Shown: in pieces, positions 1-5,979 of the stretch
Numbering within the stretch: position 1 is the stretch's first letter
Layout of the letters: each line of letters begins with the position of its first letter
NCBI GenBank assembly: GCA_019246385.1
Contig: JAFAQP010000053.1
Coordinates: 1-5,979, forward strand
Reading direction: 5' to 3'
DNA length: 5,979 bases
Source: Patescibacteria group bacterium
GTDB lineage: Bacteria; Patescibacteriota; Minisyncoccia; Phycocordibacterales; Phycocordibacteraceae
Program-made: the position numbers and the translations under genes
Notes under the pieces: generated by a model
Databases searched by the model: none
The model's input: only the letters and a program-made list of their open reading frames with translations
What the model was told of the DNA's origin: nothing

Positions 1-192
1 ATTAAACGAAAGCAAGATCCGACGGACAAGCGGGCCCATAAGCTCGTGCTTTCCGCAGCGAGCAAAAAGCGCGTGAACGATTTCAAGAAGAAGCGCATCG
101 CCTTGGCGCTCAAGCTCTTCAAGGCTCTCACCGACGAGGAATTTCTGGAATATGTCGCATTACAAAAGAAACTACTTCATTCAACGAAATAG
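1..192 (+). CDS. MarR-family transcriptional regulator, C-terminal part (5' end outside window)
   Basis: The frame is open from the first base and ends at TAG 190-192, giving 63 codons of a gene that begins upstream. MarR proteins are dimeric winged-helix repressors that release DNA when a small ligand binds, often controlling an adjacent efflux pump. The visible part starts in the beta-wing: residues 5-19 contain the Asp-Pro-Thr-Asp-Lys-Arg run and then [11 protein letters not shown], matching the family pattern D..D.R...L.LT..G. The following helix is Lys-rich. The segment [16 protein letters not shown] and the terminal LQKKLL match the final dimerisation helices (family pattern L..LT.eE...l...l..l). 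The DNA-recognition helix is missing because it lies before the window. The stop is followed after one base by the ATG of an MFS efflux pump, so the two genes are almost certainly one operon and the pump is the likely regulatory target. The family call rests on a short fragment and on context. Confidence 0.8.
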   Translation: MKRKQDPTDKRAHKLVLSAASKKRVNDFKKKRIALALKLFKALTDEEFLEYVALQKKLLHSTK

Positions 193-193
193 T

Positions 194-1867
194 ATGAAAG
201 GAAACAAAACTGCTATTCTCGGAGGGGTCATGCTCGGCATGTTCCTTTCGGCGCTCGATCAGACCATCGTTTCGACGGCGATGCCCAAGATCGTGGGCGA
301 ATTGAACGGCCTCGCCCACATCACCTGGGTATTCACCTCGTATCTTCTCGCTTCAACGATAACCGTTCCTATTTACGGAAAGCTCTCCGATATTTTCGGT
401 AGGCGCGGGCTATACCTTCTCGGCATCGTGATATTTCTCCTCGGCTCAGCGCTTTCAGGCGCGGCGACGAGCATGCTATGGCTCATTATTTTCCGCGGGC
501 TTCAGGGGATAGGCGGGGGAGCGATCATGGTGAATTCAATCGCTATTATCGGCGACGTGTTTCCTCCGCAAGAACGCGGCAAATGGCAGGGCCTTATCGG
601 GGCGGTTTTCGGGCTTGCGTCCGTTGCCGGTCCTTTGCTTGGCGGATTCATCACCGACAATTTTTCATGGCGCTGGATATTCTATATAAACATTCCGCTC
701 GGCATCGTAGCGATAGCGGTTTTGGCGGCCGTCTTGCCTAAAATAGCCGTCGATGCCAGAAATCGCTCCATCGATTACTGGGGAGGAGCGTTTCTTACGA
801 GTACGCTCGTGCCGTTCCTTCTCGCGCTCGTGTGGGGTGGAAGCCAGTATGCGTGGAACTCCGCAATCATCCTCGGACTTTTGGCCTGGGCTCTCATTTC
901 CTTCATTGCATTCATTCTTATCGAAGCGCGGGCGAAAGAGCCTATCCTTTCACTTGATCTTTTTCGCAACCGCGTATTCCTCGTTTCGGCAATCGCGACC
1001 TTCCTTACCGCGATGGGTATGTTCGGCGCCATCATCTATATTCCGCTTTTCGCGCAAGGGGTTATCGGCGTTTCCGCTACGCATTCGGGACTCATACTGA
1101 CCCCTCTTATGCTCGGGCTGGTGGTTGCGTCAAGCATTACCGGGGTTTTCGTTTCGCGGACCGGCAAATATAAGATGATCGCTCTCGCGGGTGTTGCTGT
1201 CATCATGATAGGCATGTATTGGTTTTCTACGATAAGTGTCAACACAGGCAACATTATGCTTGGCGCGCGCATGGTATTTCTCGGCCTGGGCCTCGGCATG
1301 ACAATGCCTATCTTTAACATCGCCGTCCAGAATGCTTTCGGAAGAGAGCGCATCGGAGAGGTAACCGCGGGTACGCAGCTTTTCCGCTCGATAGGGGGCA
1401 CCGTCGGAACCGCTATTTTCGGAGGAGTGATGAACTCGCAGCTTGCGAGCCGATTACATGATATTGGCACGCATCCTTTCGTGGAGACGATGAAGCAGAT
1501 CGATCCGCATACGGCCATAGCACAAGTGGACAACAATACCGTGCAGGCGATATTGAATCCAACGACGCGCTCGGGCATGACGTCGGCATTCGCGCAGATG
1601 CCTCCGCTCATACAAGAAAAGCTTACGGTCCAATTCGCCGACTTCGTGAACACGGTAAAGGTCGCGTTCACGGAATCCGTCGACCATGTGTATATCGTCA
1701 GCACACTATTGATGGGGGTCGCTTTTGTCGCCGTGTGGTTTCTTCCGCAGATAGCACTGAGAAAGAGCACCCGCCCGCTCTTGCAGGAAGCAGGCGTCGA
1801 ACTTGAAGAAGAACTCGCTCAGGGCGACAGAGGGGGAGATGGGCGACTCCGCGAGCAGCCTGCCTGA
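194..1867 (+). CDS. MFS drug:H+ antiporter, DHA2 family (EmrB/QacA type, 14 TM)
   Basis: This is an inner-membrane efflux pump of 557 residues that should export hydrophobic or cationic compounds in exchange for protons; the substrate cannot be read from sequence. Family motifs appear in order. TM1 carries [11 protein letters not shown] (about 21-31), with the acidic residue typical of DHA2. Motif A is [10 protein letters not shown] (62-71). Motif B is RGLQGIGGG (101-109). The antiporter motif C is [12 protein letters not shown] (140-151). [12 protein letters not shown] follows at 159-170. Hydrophobic segments fit 14 helices. A long polar loop (about 415-497) lies before the last helix, as usual in this family, and a charged tail ends the protein. 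I chose ATG 194 because it follows the MarR stop by one base and gives the usual short N-terminus. ATG 152 is an in-frame alternative (571 residues) with GAGGA 11 bases upstream, but it overlaps the MarR gene by 41 bases. Regulation is presumably by the upstream MarR protein. No terminator is obvious after the TGA. Confidence 0.95.
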   Translation: MKGNKTAILGGVMLGMFLSALDQTIVSTAMPKIVGELNGLAHITWVFTSYLLASTITVPIYGKLSDIFGRRGLYLLGIVIFLLGSALSGAATSMLWLIIFRGLQGIGGGAIMVNSIAIIGDVFPPQERGKWQGLIGAVFGLASVAGPLLGGFITDNFSWRWIFYINIPLGIVAIAVLAAVLPKIAVDARNRSIDYWGGAFLTSTLVPFLLALVWGGSQYAWNSAIILGLLAWALISFIAFILIEARAKEPILSLDLFRNRVFLVSAIATFLTAMGMFGAIIYIPLFAQGVIGVSATHSGLILTPLMLGLVVASSITGVFVSRTGKYKMIALAGVAVIMIGMYWFSTISVNTGNIMLGARMVFLGLGLGMTMPIFNIAVQNAFGRERIGEVTAGTQLFRSIGGTVGTAIFGGVMNSQLASRLHDIGTHPFVETMKQIDPHTAIAQVDNNTVQAILNPTTRSGMTSAFAQMPPLIQEKLTVQFADFVNTVKVAFTESVDHVYIVSTLLMGVAFVAVWFLPQIALRKSTRPLLQEAGVELEEELAQGDRGGDGRLREQPA

Positions 1868-1909
1868 AGGATGTACGATTTGACTGCGGCTAACCGGACA
1901 CTCGTGCTC

Positions 1910-1937
1910 TTGACAAAAGCAAAAAGAAGTATATAAT
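1910..1937 (+). promoter_or_regulatory. Perfect consensus sigma-70 promoter for the 76-residue gene
   Basis: TTGACA at 1910-1915 and TATAAT at 1932-1937 both match the housekeeping consensus exactly. They are separated by 16 bp, one base shorter than the optimum. Transcription should start near 1944, at the beginning of an ATTAATTAATTA tract, leaving about 19 nt of leader before ATG 1963. The leader has no Shine-Dalgarno sequence. The spacer is purine-rich (mostly A and G). The only downstream gene before a strong terminator is the small orphan protein. Confidence 0.85.
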
Positions 1938-1962
1938 TCCACCATTAATTAATTAGTCTTAT

Positions 1963-2193
1963 ATGGCATCTGAATATCGCAGCCTTACGAATTACGATGA
2001 CGCCGTACCTCGAAGATCAAGCGAAGAGTTGTTAAATGGAACAGAAGCTGCCCTTTCGGCATCAATTGAGAGGGATATGAGAGATTTGTTCGCAACCGTA
2101 CTTCGAAGAGGAGGTAAGCTTGCTGATACTCAACAGCAACTTCGGTTGCTCATAACTAATCTAGGAAACGAAGCAGAGCAAGGACCTAGATAA
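1963..2193 (+). CDS. Small hypothetical protein, 76 residues, single-gene transcription unit
   Basis: I do not recognise this protein. It is hydrophilic, with no signal peptide, no membrane segment and no cysteine or histidine. The N-terminus (1-20) is polar and probably disordered, containing Tyr5, Tyr11 and a Pro-Arg-Arg stretch. Residues about 20-68 look like one or two amphipathic helices (EELLNGTEAALSASIERDM, then LFATVLRRGG and QQQLRLLITNLG) separated by Gly50-Gly51. Such a helical hairpin could mediate protein-protein or nucleic-acid contacts, but that is a guess. The frame is supported by its fit between an exact consensus promoter about 25 bp upstream and a strong terminator starting 7 bp after the TAA. 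Codons such as AGA, CGA and TTG are more frequent than in the MFS gene, so its history may differ from its neighbours. There is no Shine-Dalgarno sequence. A non-coding transcript of about 290 nt remains a weaker alternative. Confidence 0.7.
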   Translation: MASEYRSLTNYDDAVPRRSSEELLNGTEAALSASIERDMRDLFATVLRRGGKLADTQQQLRLLITNLGNEAEQGPR

Positions 2194-2200
2194 AGTAATC

Positions 2201-2235
2201 AAACAAAAAACGCCCGAGGAGGGCGTTTTTTGTTT
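2201..2235. terminator. Bidirectional intrinsic terminator
   Basis: This is a perfect inverted repeat. The arms are 2201-2215 and 2221-2235, 15 bp each, with the 5-base loop GAGGA. The stem core is CGCCC/GGGCG, flanked by an A-tract on the left and a T-tract on the right (TTTTTTGTTT). The transcript therefore ends in a U-run in either direction. It closes the 76-residue gene on the + strand (stop at 2193) and the convergent hemerythrin gene on the - strand (stop at 2250). Confidence 0.93.
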
Positions 2236-2249
2236 ACAGCTTTTGCTAG

Positions 2250-2678
2250 CTAACCGACGAGTGCGACTGCGGAAATAGGTTCCATCTCTTCCCCTATCTC
2301 GTTCAATTGTTCTTCTCCGAGGGCTTTTTCCGCGAGCGGCAGGATCTCTTTCTCTTCTTTTTGCGCGTGTGCGACTACGGTGTCGAGCGCATCGGCAAGT
2401 GCGTCGGTCTGTTCGACGCCTTCCATTGCCTTGATCCGGCTCATGGTTTCCGTAAGCTCCGCCTGCTCCTCCACCAACTCGGCAAGCGCGGCATTGTCTT
2501 CCACTACATCTTCGAGAGCGGTATAGAACTTCGTATCCTCCATCATCTCGTGCGTATCAAGGGCATCGAAGATCTGCGCAGTCATTTCTTCGCGTTCCTC
2601 CTGCGAGGCATTCTTGTATTTATTGATAAGCTCAAGAGCGGCCTTGTGATCGCGCCGTATTACATCGGTTGCTTTCAT
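2250..2678 (-). CDS. Hemerythrin/HHE cation-binding domain protein
   Basis: This is a 142-residue cytosolic protein that should fold as a four-helix bundle holding a non-haem di-iron centre. HHE proteins bind O2 or act in iron, NO or oxidative-stress handling. Candidate ligands fit the family pattern: His11 in VIRRDHKAALELI, His43 with Glu47 (HEMME), and His104 with Glu108 (HAQKEEKEILP). Glu48-type neighbours are replaced, and a canonical seven-ligand set cannot be confirmed by eye. The middle (about 55-100) is very Glu/Ala-rich and helical. I chose ATG 2678 because family similarity begins immediately after it. The frame extends upstream to 2846, but that extension overlaps the divergent sigma gene and has no family features; an internal ATG at 2726 is also possible. 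There is no Shine-Dalgarno sequence. A 15-bp inverted repeat sits directly before the start. The gene converges on the 76-residue gene and shares its terminator. Confidence 0.87.
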   Translation of the reverse strand: MKATDVIRRDHKAALELINKYKNASQEEREEMTAQIFDALDTHEMMEDTKFYTALEDVVEDNAALAELVEEQAELTETMSRIKAMEGVEQTDALADALDTVVAHAQKEEKEILPLAEKALGEEQLNEIGEEMEPISAVALVG

Positions 2679-2693
2679 ATACAGCAACTGTAT
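2679..2693. repeat. Short perfect inverted repeat abutting the hemerythrin start codon
   Basis: ATACAG-CAA-CTGTAT has 6-bp arms and a 3-base centre, and it ends at the base next to the hemerythrin ATG. It lies where a ribosome binding site would be in the - strand transcript, and inside the 64-bp divergent region shared with the sigma gene. It could be a regulator's operator or a small RNA hairpin hiding the start. A palindrome this short can also occur by chance. Confidence 0.4.
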
Positions 2694-2706
2694 GGAACGC
2701 GCGATG

Positions 2707-2746
2707 AAGGAGAGGTGAATTGGCATCAATCCATTTTGTCTTATGA
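2707..2746 (+). promoter_or_regulatory. Shine-Dalgarno plus possible 8-codon leader ORF coupled to the sigma gene
   Basis: AAGGAGAGGTG at 2707-2717 is the best Shine-Dalgarno match in the window, yet it is about 30 bases from the sigma ATG at 2743, too far to serve it directly. It is well spaced (7 bases after AAGGAG) for a TTG at 2720. That TTG opens a short frame reading MASIHFVL and ending in TGA 2744-2746, which overlaps the sigma ATG as ATGA. This is the usual geometry of translational coupling. Alternatives are an in-frame ATT start at 2719 for the sigma protein itself, or an irrelevant purine-rich stretch. Confidence 0.35.
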
Positions 2747-3537
2747 TGGCAGATATGGTGGAGGAAGCTCCTTCTGAAAATAAAGCGTTTCCTTTTGAAA
2801 ACGGGATGTCGCCAGACGAGTGGGTACTAAAACATTTATGGATCATACGGTATTGGAAAAAAATGCTAACTTCTCATGGCGTCGCATATCCTTTAGAAAT
2901 AGAGGATCTCTTACAAGAAGCGCTTATAGGTCTATGGAAGGCAAATGCAACTTATAAGCCCGCTCGAGGAACATTTCTGACGCACGCGCGATGGCGCGTG
3001 AGCGGCGAAATTCGACATTATTTGCGCAAAGGAATTCCCCGGCCCTTATATGAATGGGATAAAGATGTCAAAAGAGCGACAAAAAAATGGCACAAGAAGC
3101 ATGCGGAGCCACCGCCGGATGAATATATAGCGTCGGAACTCGGCATTTCCGTCGAAGCGCATCGTGAATTGCGACGCGATTATGATCGATGGGCACATTT
3201 TGCGTCCATGAGCGATAGAGAAGAGAGGGGGCCGCACGAGAATATAACAGCCACTTCTTCTATTACGTCAAAGAATAGCGTCGAAGAAGCCGTCGAAGCT
3301 GCTGCAATGGCCGAGTTCCGAGCGGACATTCTCGCTGCCGCGTTAGAAATCCTTAAGGAGGCAGACCAGAATCTGATACGCAGGCACATTGTGGAACGCG
3401 AGACGCAAACGGCGATTGCAGCGGAGTTACGGGTGAGCCAGCCGACTATTTCAAGAAGAATAAGCAAAGCCCTCGCTCAAATGCGGTCGTTTCTATTAAG
3501 TAAAGGGATACGTTCGAGGTTTTCGCTCGAAGCATAG
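2743..3537 (+). CDS. Alternative RNA polymerase sigma-70 factor (FliA/SigB-like, regions 2-3-4)
   Basis: This 264-residue sigma factor would direct core RNA polymerase to a special promoter set. Region 2 spans about 26-98 and is recognisable by IEDLLQEALIGLWKANATY (53-71), the core-binding pattern DL.QEG.IGL..A, followed by FLTHARWRVSGEIRHYLRK, which matches FsTYA...IRgaI.dylR in the promoter-melting part. Region 3 is about 104-150, with PPPDEYIASELGISVEAH matching the P..eEiA..lgis pattern. Region 4 is about 196-252, with a helix-turn-helix in TQTAIAAELRVSQPTISRRISKA. Region 1.1 is absent, which separates it from primary sigma factors, and the presence of region 3 separates it from ECF sigma factors. 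Region 4 lacks the usual LP.RE..V entry and reads LKEADQNLIRRHI instead. ATGs at 2743, 2746 and 2755 are all possible starts; I kept the first because of its ATGA overlap with a small leader frame. No anti-sigma gene is visible downstream. Confidence 0.9.
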   Translation: MMADMVEEAPSENKAFPFENGMSPDEWVLKHLWIIRYWKKMLTSHGVAYPLEIEDLLQEALIGLWKANATYKPARGTFLTHARWRVSGEIRHYLRKGIPRPLYEWDKDVKRATKKWHKKHAEPPPDEYIASELGISVEAHRELRRDYDRWAHFASMSDREERGPHENITATSSITSKNSVEEAVEAAAMAEFRADILAAALEILKEADQNLIRRHIVERETQTAIAAELRVSQPTISRRISKALAQMRSFLLSKGIRSRFSLEA

Positions 3538-3543
3538 CCGGAA

Positions 3544-3552
3544 TGCTATACT
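3544..3552 (+). promoter_or_regulatory. Possible extended -10 promoter for the surface-protein gene
   Basis: TGCTATACT fits an extended -10 element (TGnTATAAT with one mismatch). It lies 7 bp after the sigma stop codon, and transcription would start near 3559, giving about 30 nt of leader before ATG 3590. There is no good TTGACA about 17 bp upstream, consistent either with an extended -10 promoter or with chance. A weak 5-bp inverted repeat (ATAGC 3534-3538, GCTAT 3545-3549) overlaps it. Read-through from the sigma gene is the alternative. Confidence 0.4.
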
Positions 3553-3589
3553 GCGAAGGCTCGATTACACAGCTTTTAGCTTGTTACAT

Positions 3590-5979
3590 ATGCGTTTTAT
3601 AGGAGTAGCACTTGTTTCTCTTCTTGCCCTCATCAGTGTCGGTACCGCCTTTGCAGATATCCCCGTCCAAACCTGTATCGTGCTTTCGCACAACTTGTCC
3701 GCGGGTGCCAGCGATTCTTCCGCAGGAGGAGACGTTTCCGCTCTCCAGGCATATCTGAATCAACAGAATTATCTTTCAACTTCGGCTGTCGGCATTTTCG
3801 GTCCCAAAACATATGCTGCCGTCAAAAGCTTTCAGGTAGCGCATGGCCTACCGGCGACCGGGTACGTAGGCCCTTTGACGCGAGCCGTTCTTAACTGCGG
3901 CACACAAACACTTTTGCCGCCTACTTCCGTTTCCGGCTCTGGCACGAGCGTGACTTCGTCATCGTCCTCAAATTCCAATAATCCGGCGCCGCAACTCCAG
4001 GCGCTCGCCCCGTCATCGGGCACTGTCGGAACATCCGTAACGCTCTATGGTTCGGGATTCGCGTCCGATAATAAAATCCTTTTCGACAATCGATTCCTTG
4101 TGCATGCTTCATCGGCGGATGCTTCAACTCTTACGTTCACCGTTCCTAACGCTTTCCGGCCCGATTGCCTGGCAGGACAGCCGTGCCCGCAATGGCTGCA
4201 GCCGCTTGGAGCAAAAACATACAACGTCAGCGTAGAGACAAACGGCGGCACGAGCAATAGCTTGCCGTTCATGGTGACTGAGGCGACTTCAGGAAATCAG
4301 CCTTCTATCTCTCTCACGTATCCGAGAGGTGGGCAAGTATTGGATGACAGTCCGTCAACCTCAGGCTCCGCAAAAACACTCGCCACTATTACGTGGACCA
4401 CGACGAACTTCGGGTCGCTGAGTGTCGGAATCTCACTTAAAGATACAAACGGCGACTACCTGAAAGCGATAGCGACCAATATTCCTAACACAGGAAGCTA
4501 TACCTGGATGCAGGATTCAAGTATTCCGAACGGAAAATATAAGATAGATATCTATTCTGCGGATAAAGGGCCGTCAGCGGATGATTTGGGAGACTACATT
4601 CAGATCGTAAATTCGCCGCTCGGCACTCCTAGTAATCCTTCCATAGTTATAGAAGACCCGCGTAATGGTAACGGATATGACATCGGAACCTGGGCCTACA
4701 TTCCTACGTACTGGAATGAATCCGGGTTCACTCCGAAGAACATACAGATTTATTTGGACGGTTCGTTCGTGGGCGTAGCTCCTATCCTGGTAGCTACACT
4801 CGGCGCTTCTACGGCCACCCATTATGACGTTCCTATCCCTGCGAACACTCCGAGTGGCCACCTCTATGCGATAACGGTGTGCGACAACGGCACCGTGAAT
4901 CCATCAACCGGAAAGCCGATTTGCGATATAAGCGACGACTTTACCATTACTAATAACGGATCTGCTACTACCGGCTCCGGCCTCACGGTGAGCGGCGGTG
5001 CCCAACCGGCAAGCGGATACGCAAGCATTGGTCTACTGGCTCCCTTTATTAACTTTACTTTGAGTTCAGGTGGCGCTTCAGCGACAGTAAATAGCATACA
5101 AGTTCAGCGTACGGGAGCGTCAACAGACGCTGATCTTACCGATGTCTATGTCGTTGACACGGCGAACGGATTAACGATCGGGCGGGGAACCTTGAATACG
5201 AACCATATTGCAACCATATCCTTCCAAACACCTGTAACCATTTCGGCAGGGAGCTCGCATAGCTTCACCGTGTACGGCGATATCGCTCCTTCCGCATCGG
5301 TAGGTCATGTTCTCTCGCTCGCCCTCACTTCGGTCTCAGCAAACGTATCTGAAGTGCATGGGTCCTTGCCCATTTCCGGCGCAACGTTTTCACTTCAACA
5401 ACCTACAAACCCTCCAAACCAAGGCGCGGTGCCTTCCTGCTTCCTTTCGGCGCTTCCCGTCACGCTTCCGGTGGGTGGAATCTACACGCTCTCGTGGAAT
5501 GCGAGTCAAAATACCACCTCTTCAACCATCGTGCTTAACGGAGGTCAGATAACAATTACTCCAGGAGCTGGAAATTATAATGGTTCGCAGCAATTCAGCC
5601 CCGTGGGGACGTGGGTAATGACCGTTTCCAACGCGTACGGTAAAAATACCTGCCAGACTATCGTCACTAATTCCGCCAACGCTACGGTTCCTCCGCCGGT
5701 CGTTACCTCCGTTTCGCCTTTACAAGCCGCTGTCGGGGCTTCTGCAATCGTATACGGGAATAATTTCGTGAATGTATCGAGCATTGATTTCTATGACGTG
5801 CACAACCAATTCGCTGGACGAATCTATCCGACAAACAACGCATTGAACGTTGACGGAGACGGCATGCAGATACAGTTCACCGTTCCGTCGTCTATCACGC
5901 CGGGGAATTATTCGATCAAAGTCGTCACCTCTTGGGGGACCTCAAACGGAAGTCCGTTCAGTGTTCAATCTCCAGCGAC
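3590..5979 (+). CDS. Secreted peptidoglycan-binding multi-domain surface protein with TIG/Ig-like modules (3' end outside window)
   Basis: The frame is open from ATG 3590 to the window end without a stop: 796 codons of a longer protein. Residues 1-22 form a signal peptide (MRFIGVALVSLLALISVGTAFA) with a likely cleavage after Ala-Phe-Ala. A PG_binding_1-type domain spans about 36-102 (DVSALQAYL, FGPKTYAAVKSFQ, ATGYVGPLTRAVLN), followed by a Ser/Thr/Asn linker to 132. TIG/IPT module 1 is 134-230 (APSSGTVGTSVTLYGSGF). A beta-sandwich resembling the Kre9/KNH Ser/Thr-rich module is 238-340 (ATITWTTTN, NTGSYTWM, NGKYKIDIYSA). Unassigned Ig-like regions follow at about 349-455, 465-604 and 613-692. 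TIG module 2 is 702-795 (SPLQAAVGASAIVYGNNF). It is probably exported and held on the cell wall as an adhesin or surface-layer-like protein; that role is inferred. There is no Shine-Dalgarno sequence. The domain calls vary: signal peptide, PG-binding and TIG are strong, and the middle modules are tentative. Confidence 0.9.
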   Translation, partial: MRFIGVALVSLLALISVGTAFADIPVQTCIVLSHNLSAGASDSSAGGDVSALQAYLNQQNYLSTSAVGIFGPKTYAAVKSFQVAHGLPATGYVGPLTRAVLNCGTQTLLPPTSVSGSGTSVTSSSSSNSNNPAPQLQALAPSSGTVGTSVTLYGSGFASDNKILFDNRFLVHASSADASTLTFTVPNAFRPDCLAGQPCPQWLQPLGAKTYNVSVETNGGTSNSLPFMVTEATSGNQPSISLTYPRGGQVLDDSPSTSGSAKTLATITWTTTNFGSLSVGISLKDTNGDYLKAIATNIPNTGSYTWMQDSSIPNGKYKIDIYSADKGPSADDLGDYIQIVNSPLGTPSNPSIVIEDPRNGNGYDIGTWAYIPTYWNESGFTPKNIQIYLDGSFVGVAPILVATLGASTATHYDVPIPANTPSGHLYAITVCDNGTVNPSTGKPICDISDDFTITNNGSATTGSGLTVSGGAQPASGYASIGLLAPFINFTLSSGGASATVNSIQVQRTGASTDADLTDVYVVDTANGLTIGRGTLNTNHIATISFQTPVTISAGSSHSFTVYGDIAPSASVGHVLSLALTSVSANVSEVHGSLPISGATFSLQQPTNPPNQGAVPSCFLSALPVTLPVGGIYTLSWNASQNTTSSTIVLNGGQITITPGAGNYNGSQQFSPVGTWVMTVSNAYGKNTCQTIVTNSANATVPPPVVTSVSPLQAAVGASAIVYGNNFVNVSSIDFYDVHNQFAGRIYPTNNALNVDGDGMQIQFTVPSSITPGNYSIKVVTSWGTSNGSPFSVQSPA

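Noticed and set aside
152..193. Upstream start (ATG 152) for the MFS pump
   Set aside because: It has a plausible GAGGA but overlaps the conserved MarR end by 41 bases; ATG 194 gives the tighter operon junction. It is kept as an alternative in the feature entry.
1036..1770. A 244-codon open frame on the - strand
   Set aside because: It lies wholly inside the MFS gene antisense to it, its protein shows no coherent domain, and the + strand frame has clear family motifs throughout.
2307..2777. A 156-codon open frame on the + strand
   Set aside because: It is antisense to the hemerythrin gene, whose His/Glu ligands are conserved; the shadow is Phe/Leu-rich with no recognisable domain.
2679..2846. 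N-terminal extension of the hemerythrin frame to ATG 2846
   Set aside because: The extra 56 residues show no family similarity and overlap the sigma gene antisense; the HHE domain begins just after ATG 2678.
3534..3549. ATAGC/GCTAT inverted repeat after the sigma gene as a terminator
   Set aside because: The stem is only 5 bp, is not GC-rich and has no T-tract after it.
3832..5784. Several short frames on both strands between 3832 and 5784
   Set aside because: All are shadows of the continuous + strand frame that begins at 3590 with a signal peptide and runs through the window end.
1..5979. CRISPR arrays, tRNA or rRNA genes, insertion sequences and long direct repeats
   Set aside because: I saw no regularly spaced repeats, no cloverleaf with CCA-type ends, no transposase motifs and no long repeats beyond those listed.

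Overview
The window looks like a chromosomal piece of a bacterium from the Candidate Phyla Radiation (Patescibacteria, most likely a Parcubacteria-type lineage). This is an inference from gene style. The strongest hint is a secreted protein that joins one peptidoglycan-binding domain to a chain of Ig-like/TIG-like modules, an architecture common in that group. UGA, UAG and UAA all act as ordinary stops here, which argues against the UGA-recoded lineages Gracilibacteria and Absconditabacteria. Base composition is intermediate, and most starts lack a clear Shine-Dalgarno sequence. No rRNA, tRNA, CRISPR array or insertion sequence is visible.

Left part (1-1867, + strand): the 3' end of a MarR-type repressor gene runs almost directly into a 14-helix MFS drug:H+ antiporter of the DHA2 (EmrB/QacA) family. 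This is a classic ligand-sensing repressor plus efflux pump pair, joined by a TAG-T-ATG junction.

Middle part (1868-2742): a small stand-alone transcription unit follows. A perfect consensus housekeeping promoter (TTGACA, 16 bp, TATAAT) drives a 76-residue protein of unknown function, and a perfect 15-bp-arm terminator closes it. The terminator is symmetric and also serves a convergent gene on the - strand, a 142-residue hemerythrin/HHE cation-binding protein. A short perfect inverted repeat abuts the hemerythrin start codon.

Right part (2743-5979, + strand): divergent from the hemerythrin gene, with 64 bp between the starts, is an alternative sigma-70 factor of the FliA/SigB type with regions 2, 3 and 4. 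A well-placed Shine-Dalgarno sequence and a possible eight-codon leader ORF precede it. After 52 bp comes a very long open frame that starts with a signal peptide and a peptidoglycan-binding domain and continues through at least five beta-sandwich modules. It has no stop before the window ends, so only its first 796 residues are seen.

Working together, the genes suggest an envelope/stress neighbourhood: regulated efflux, a di-iron oxygen or redox binding protein, an alternative sigma factor and a cell-wall-anchored surface protein. Any regulatory link among the last three rests only on adjacency.
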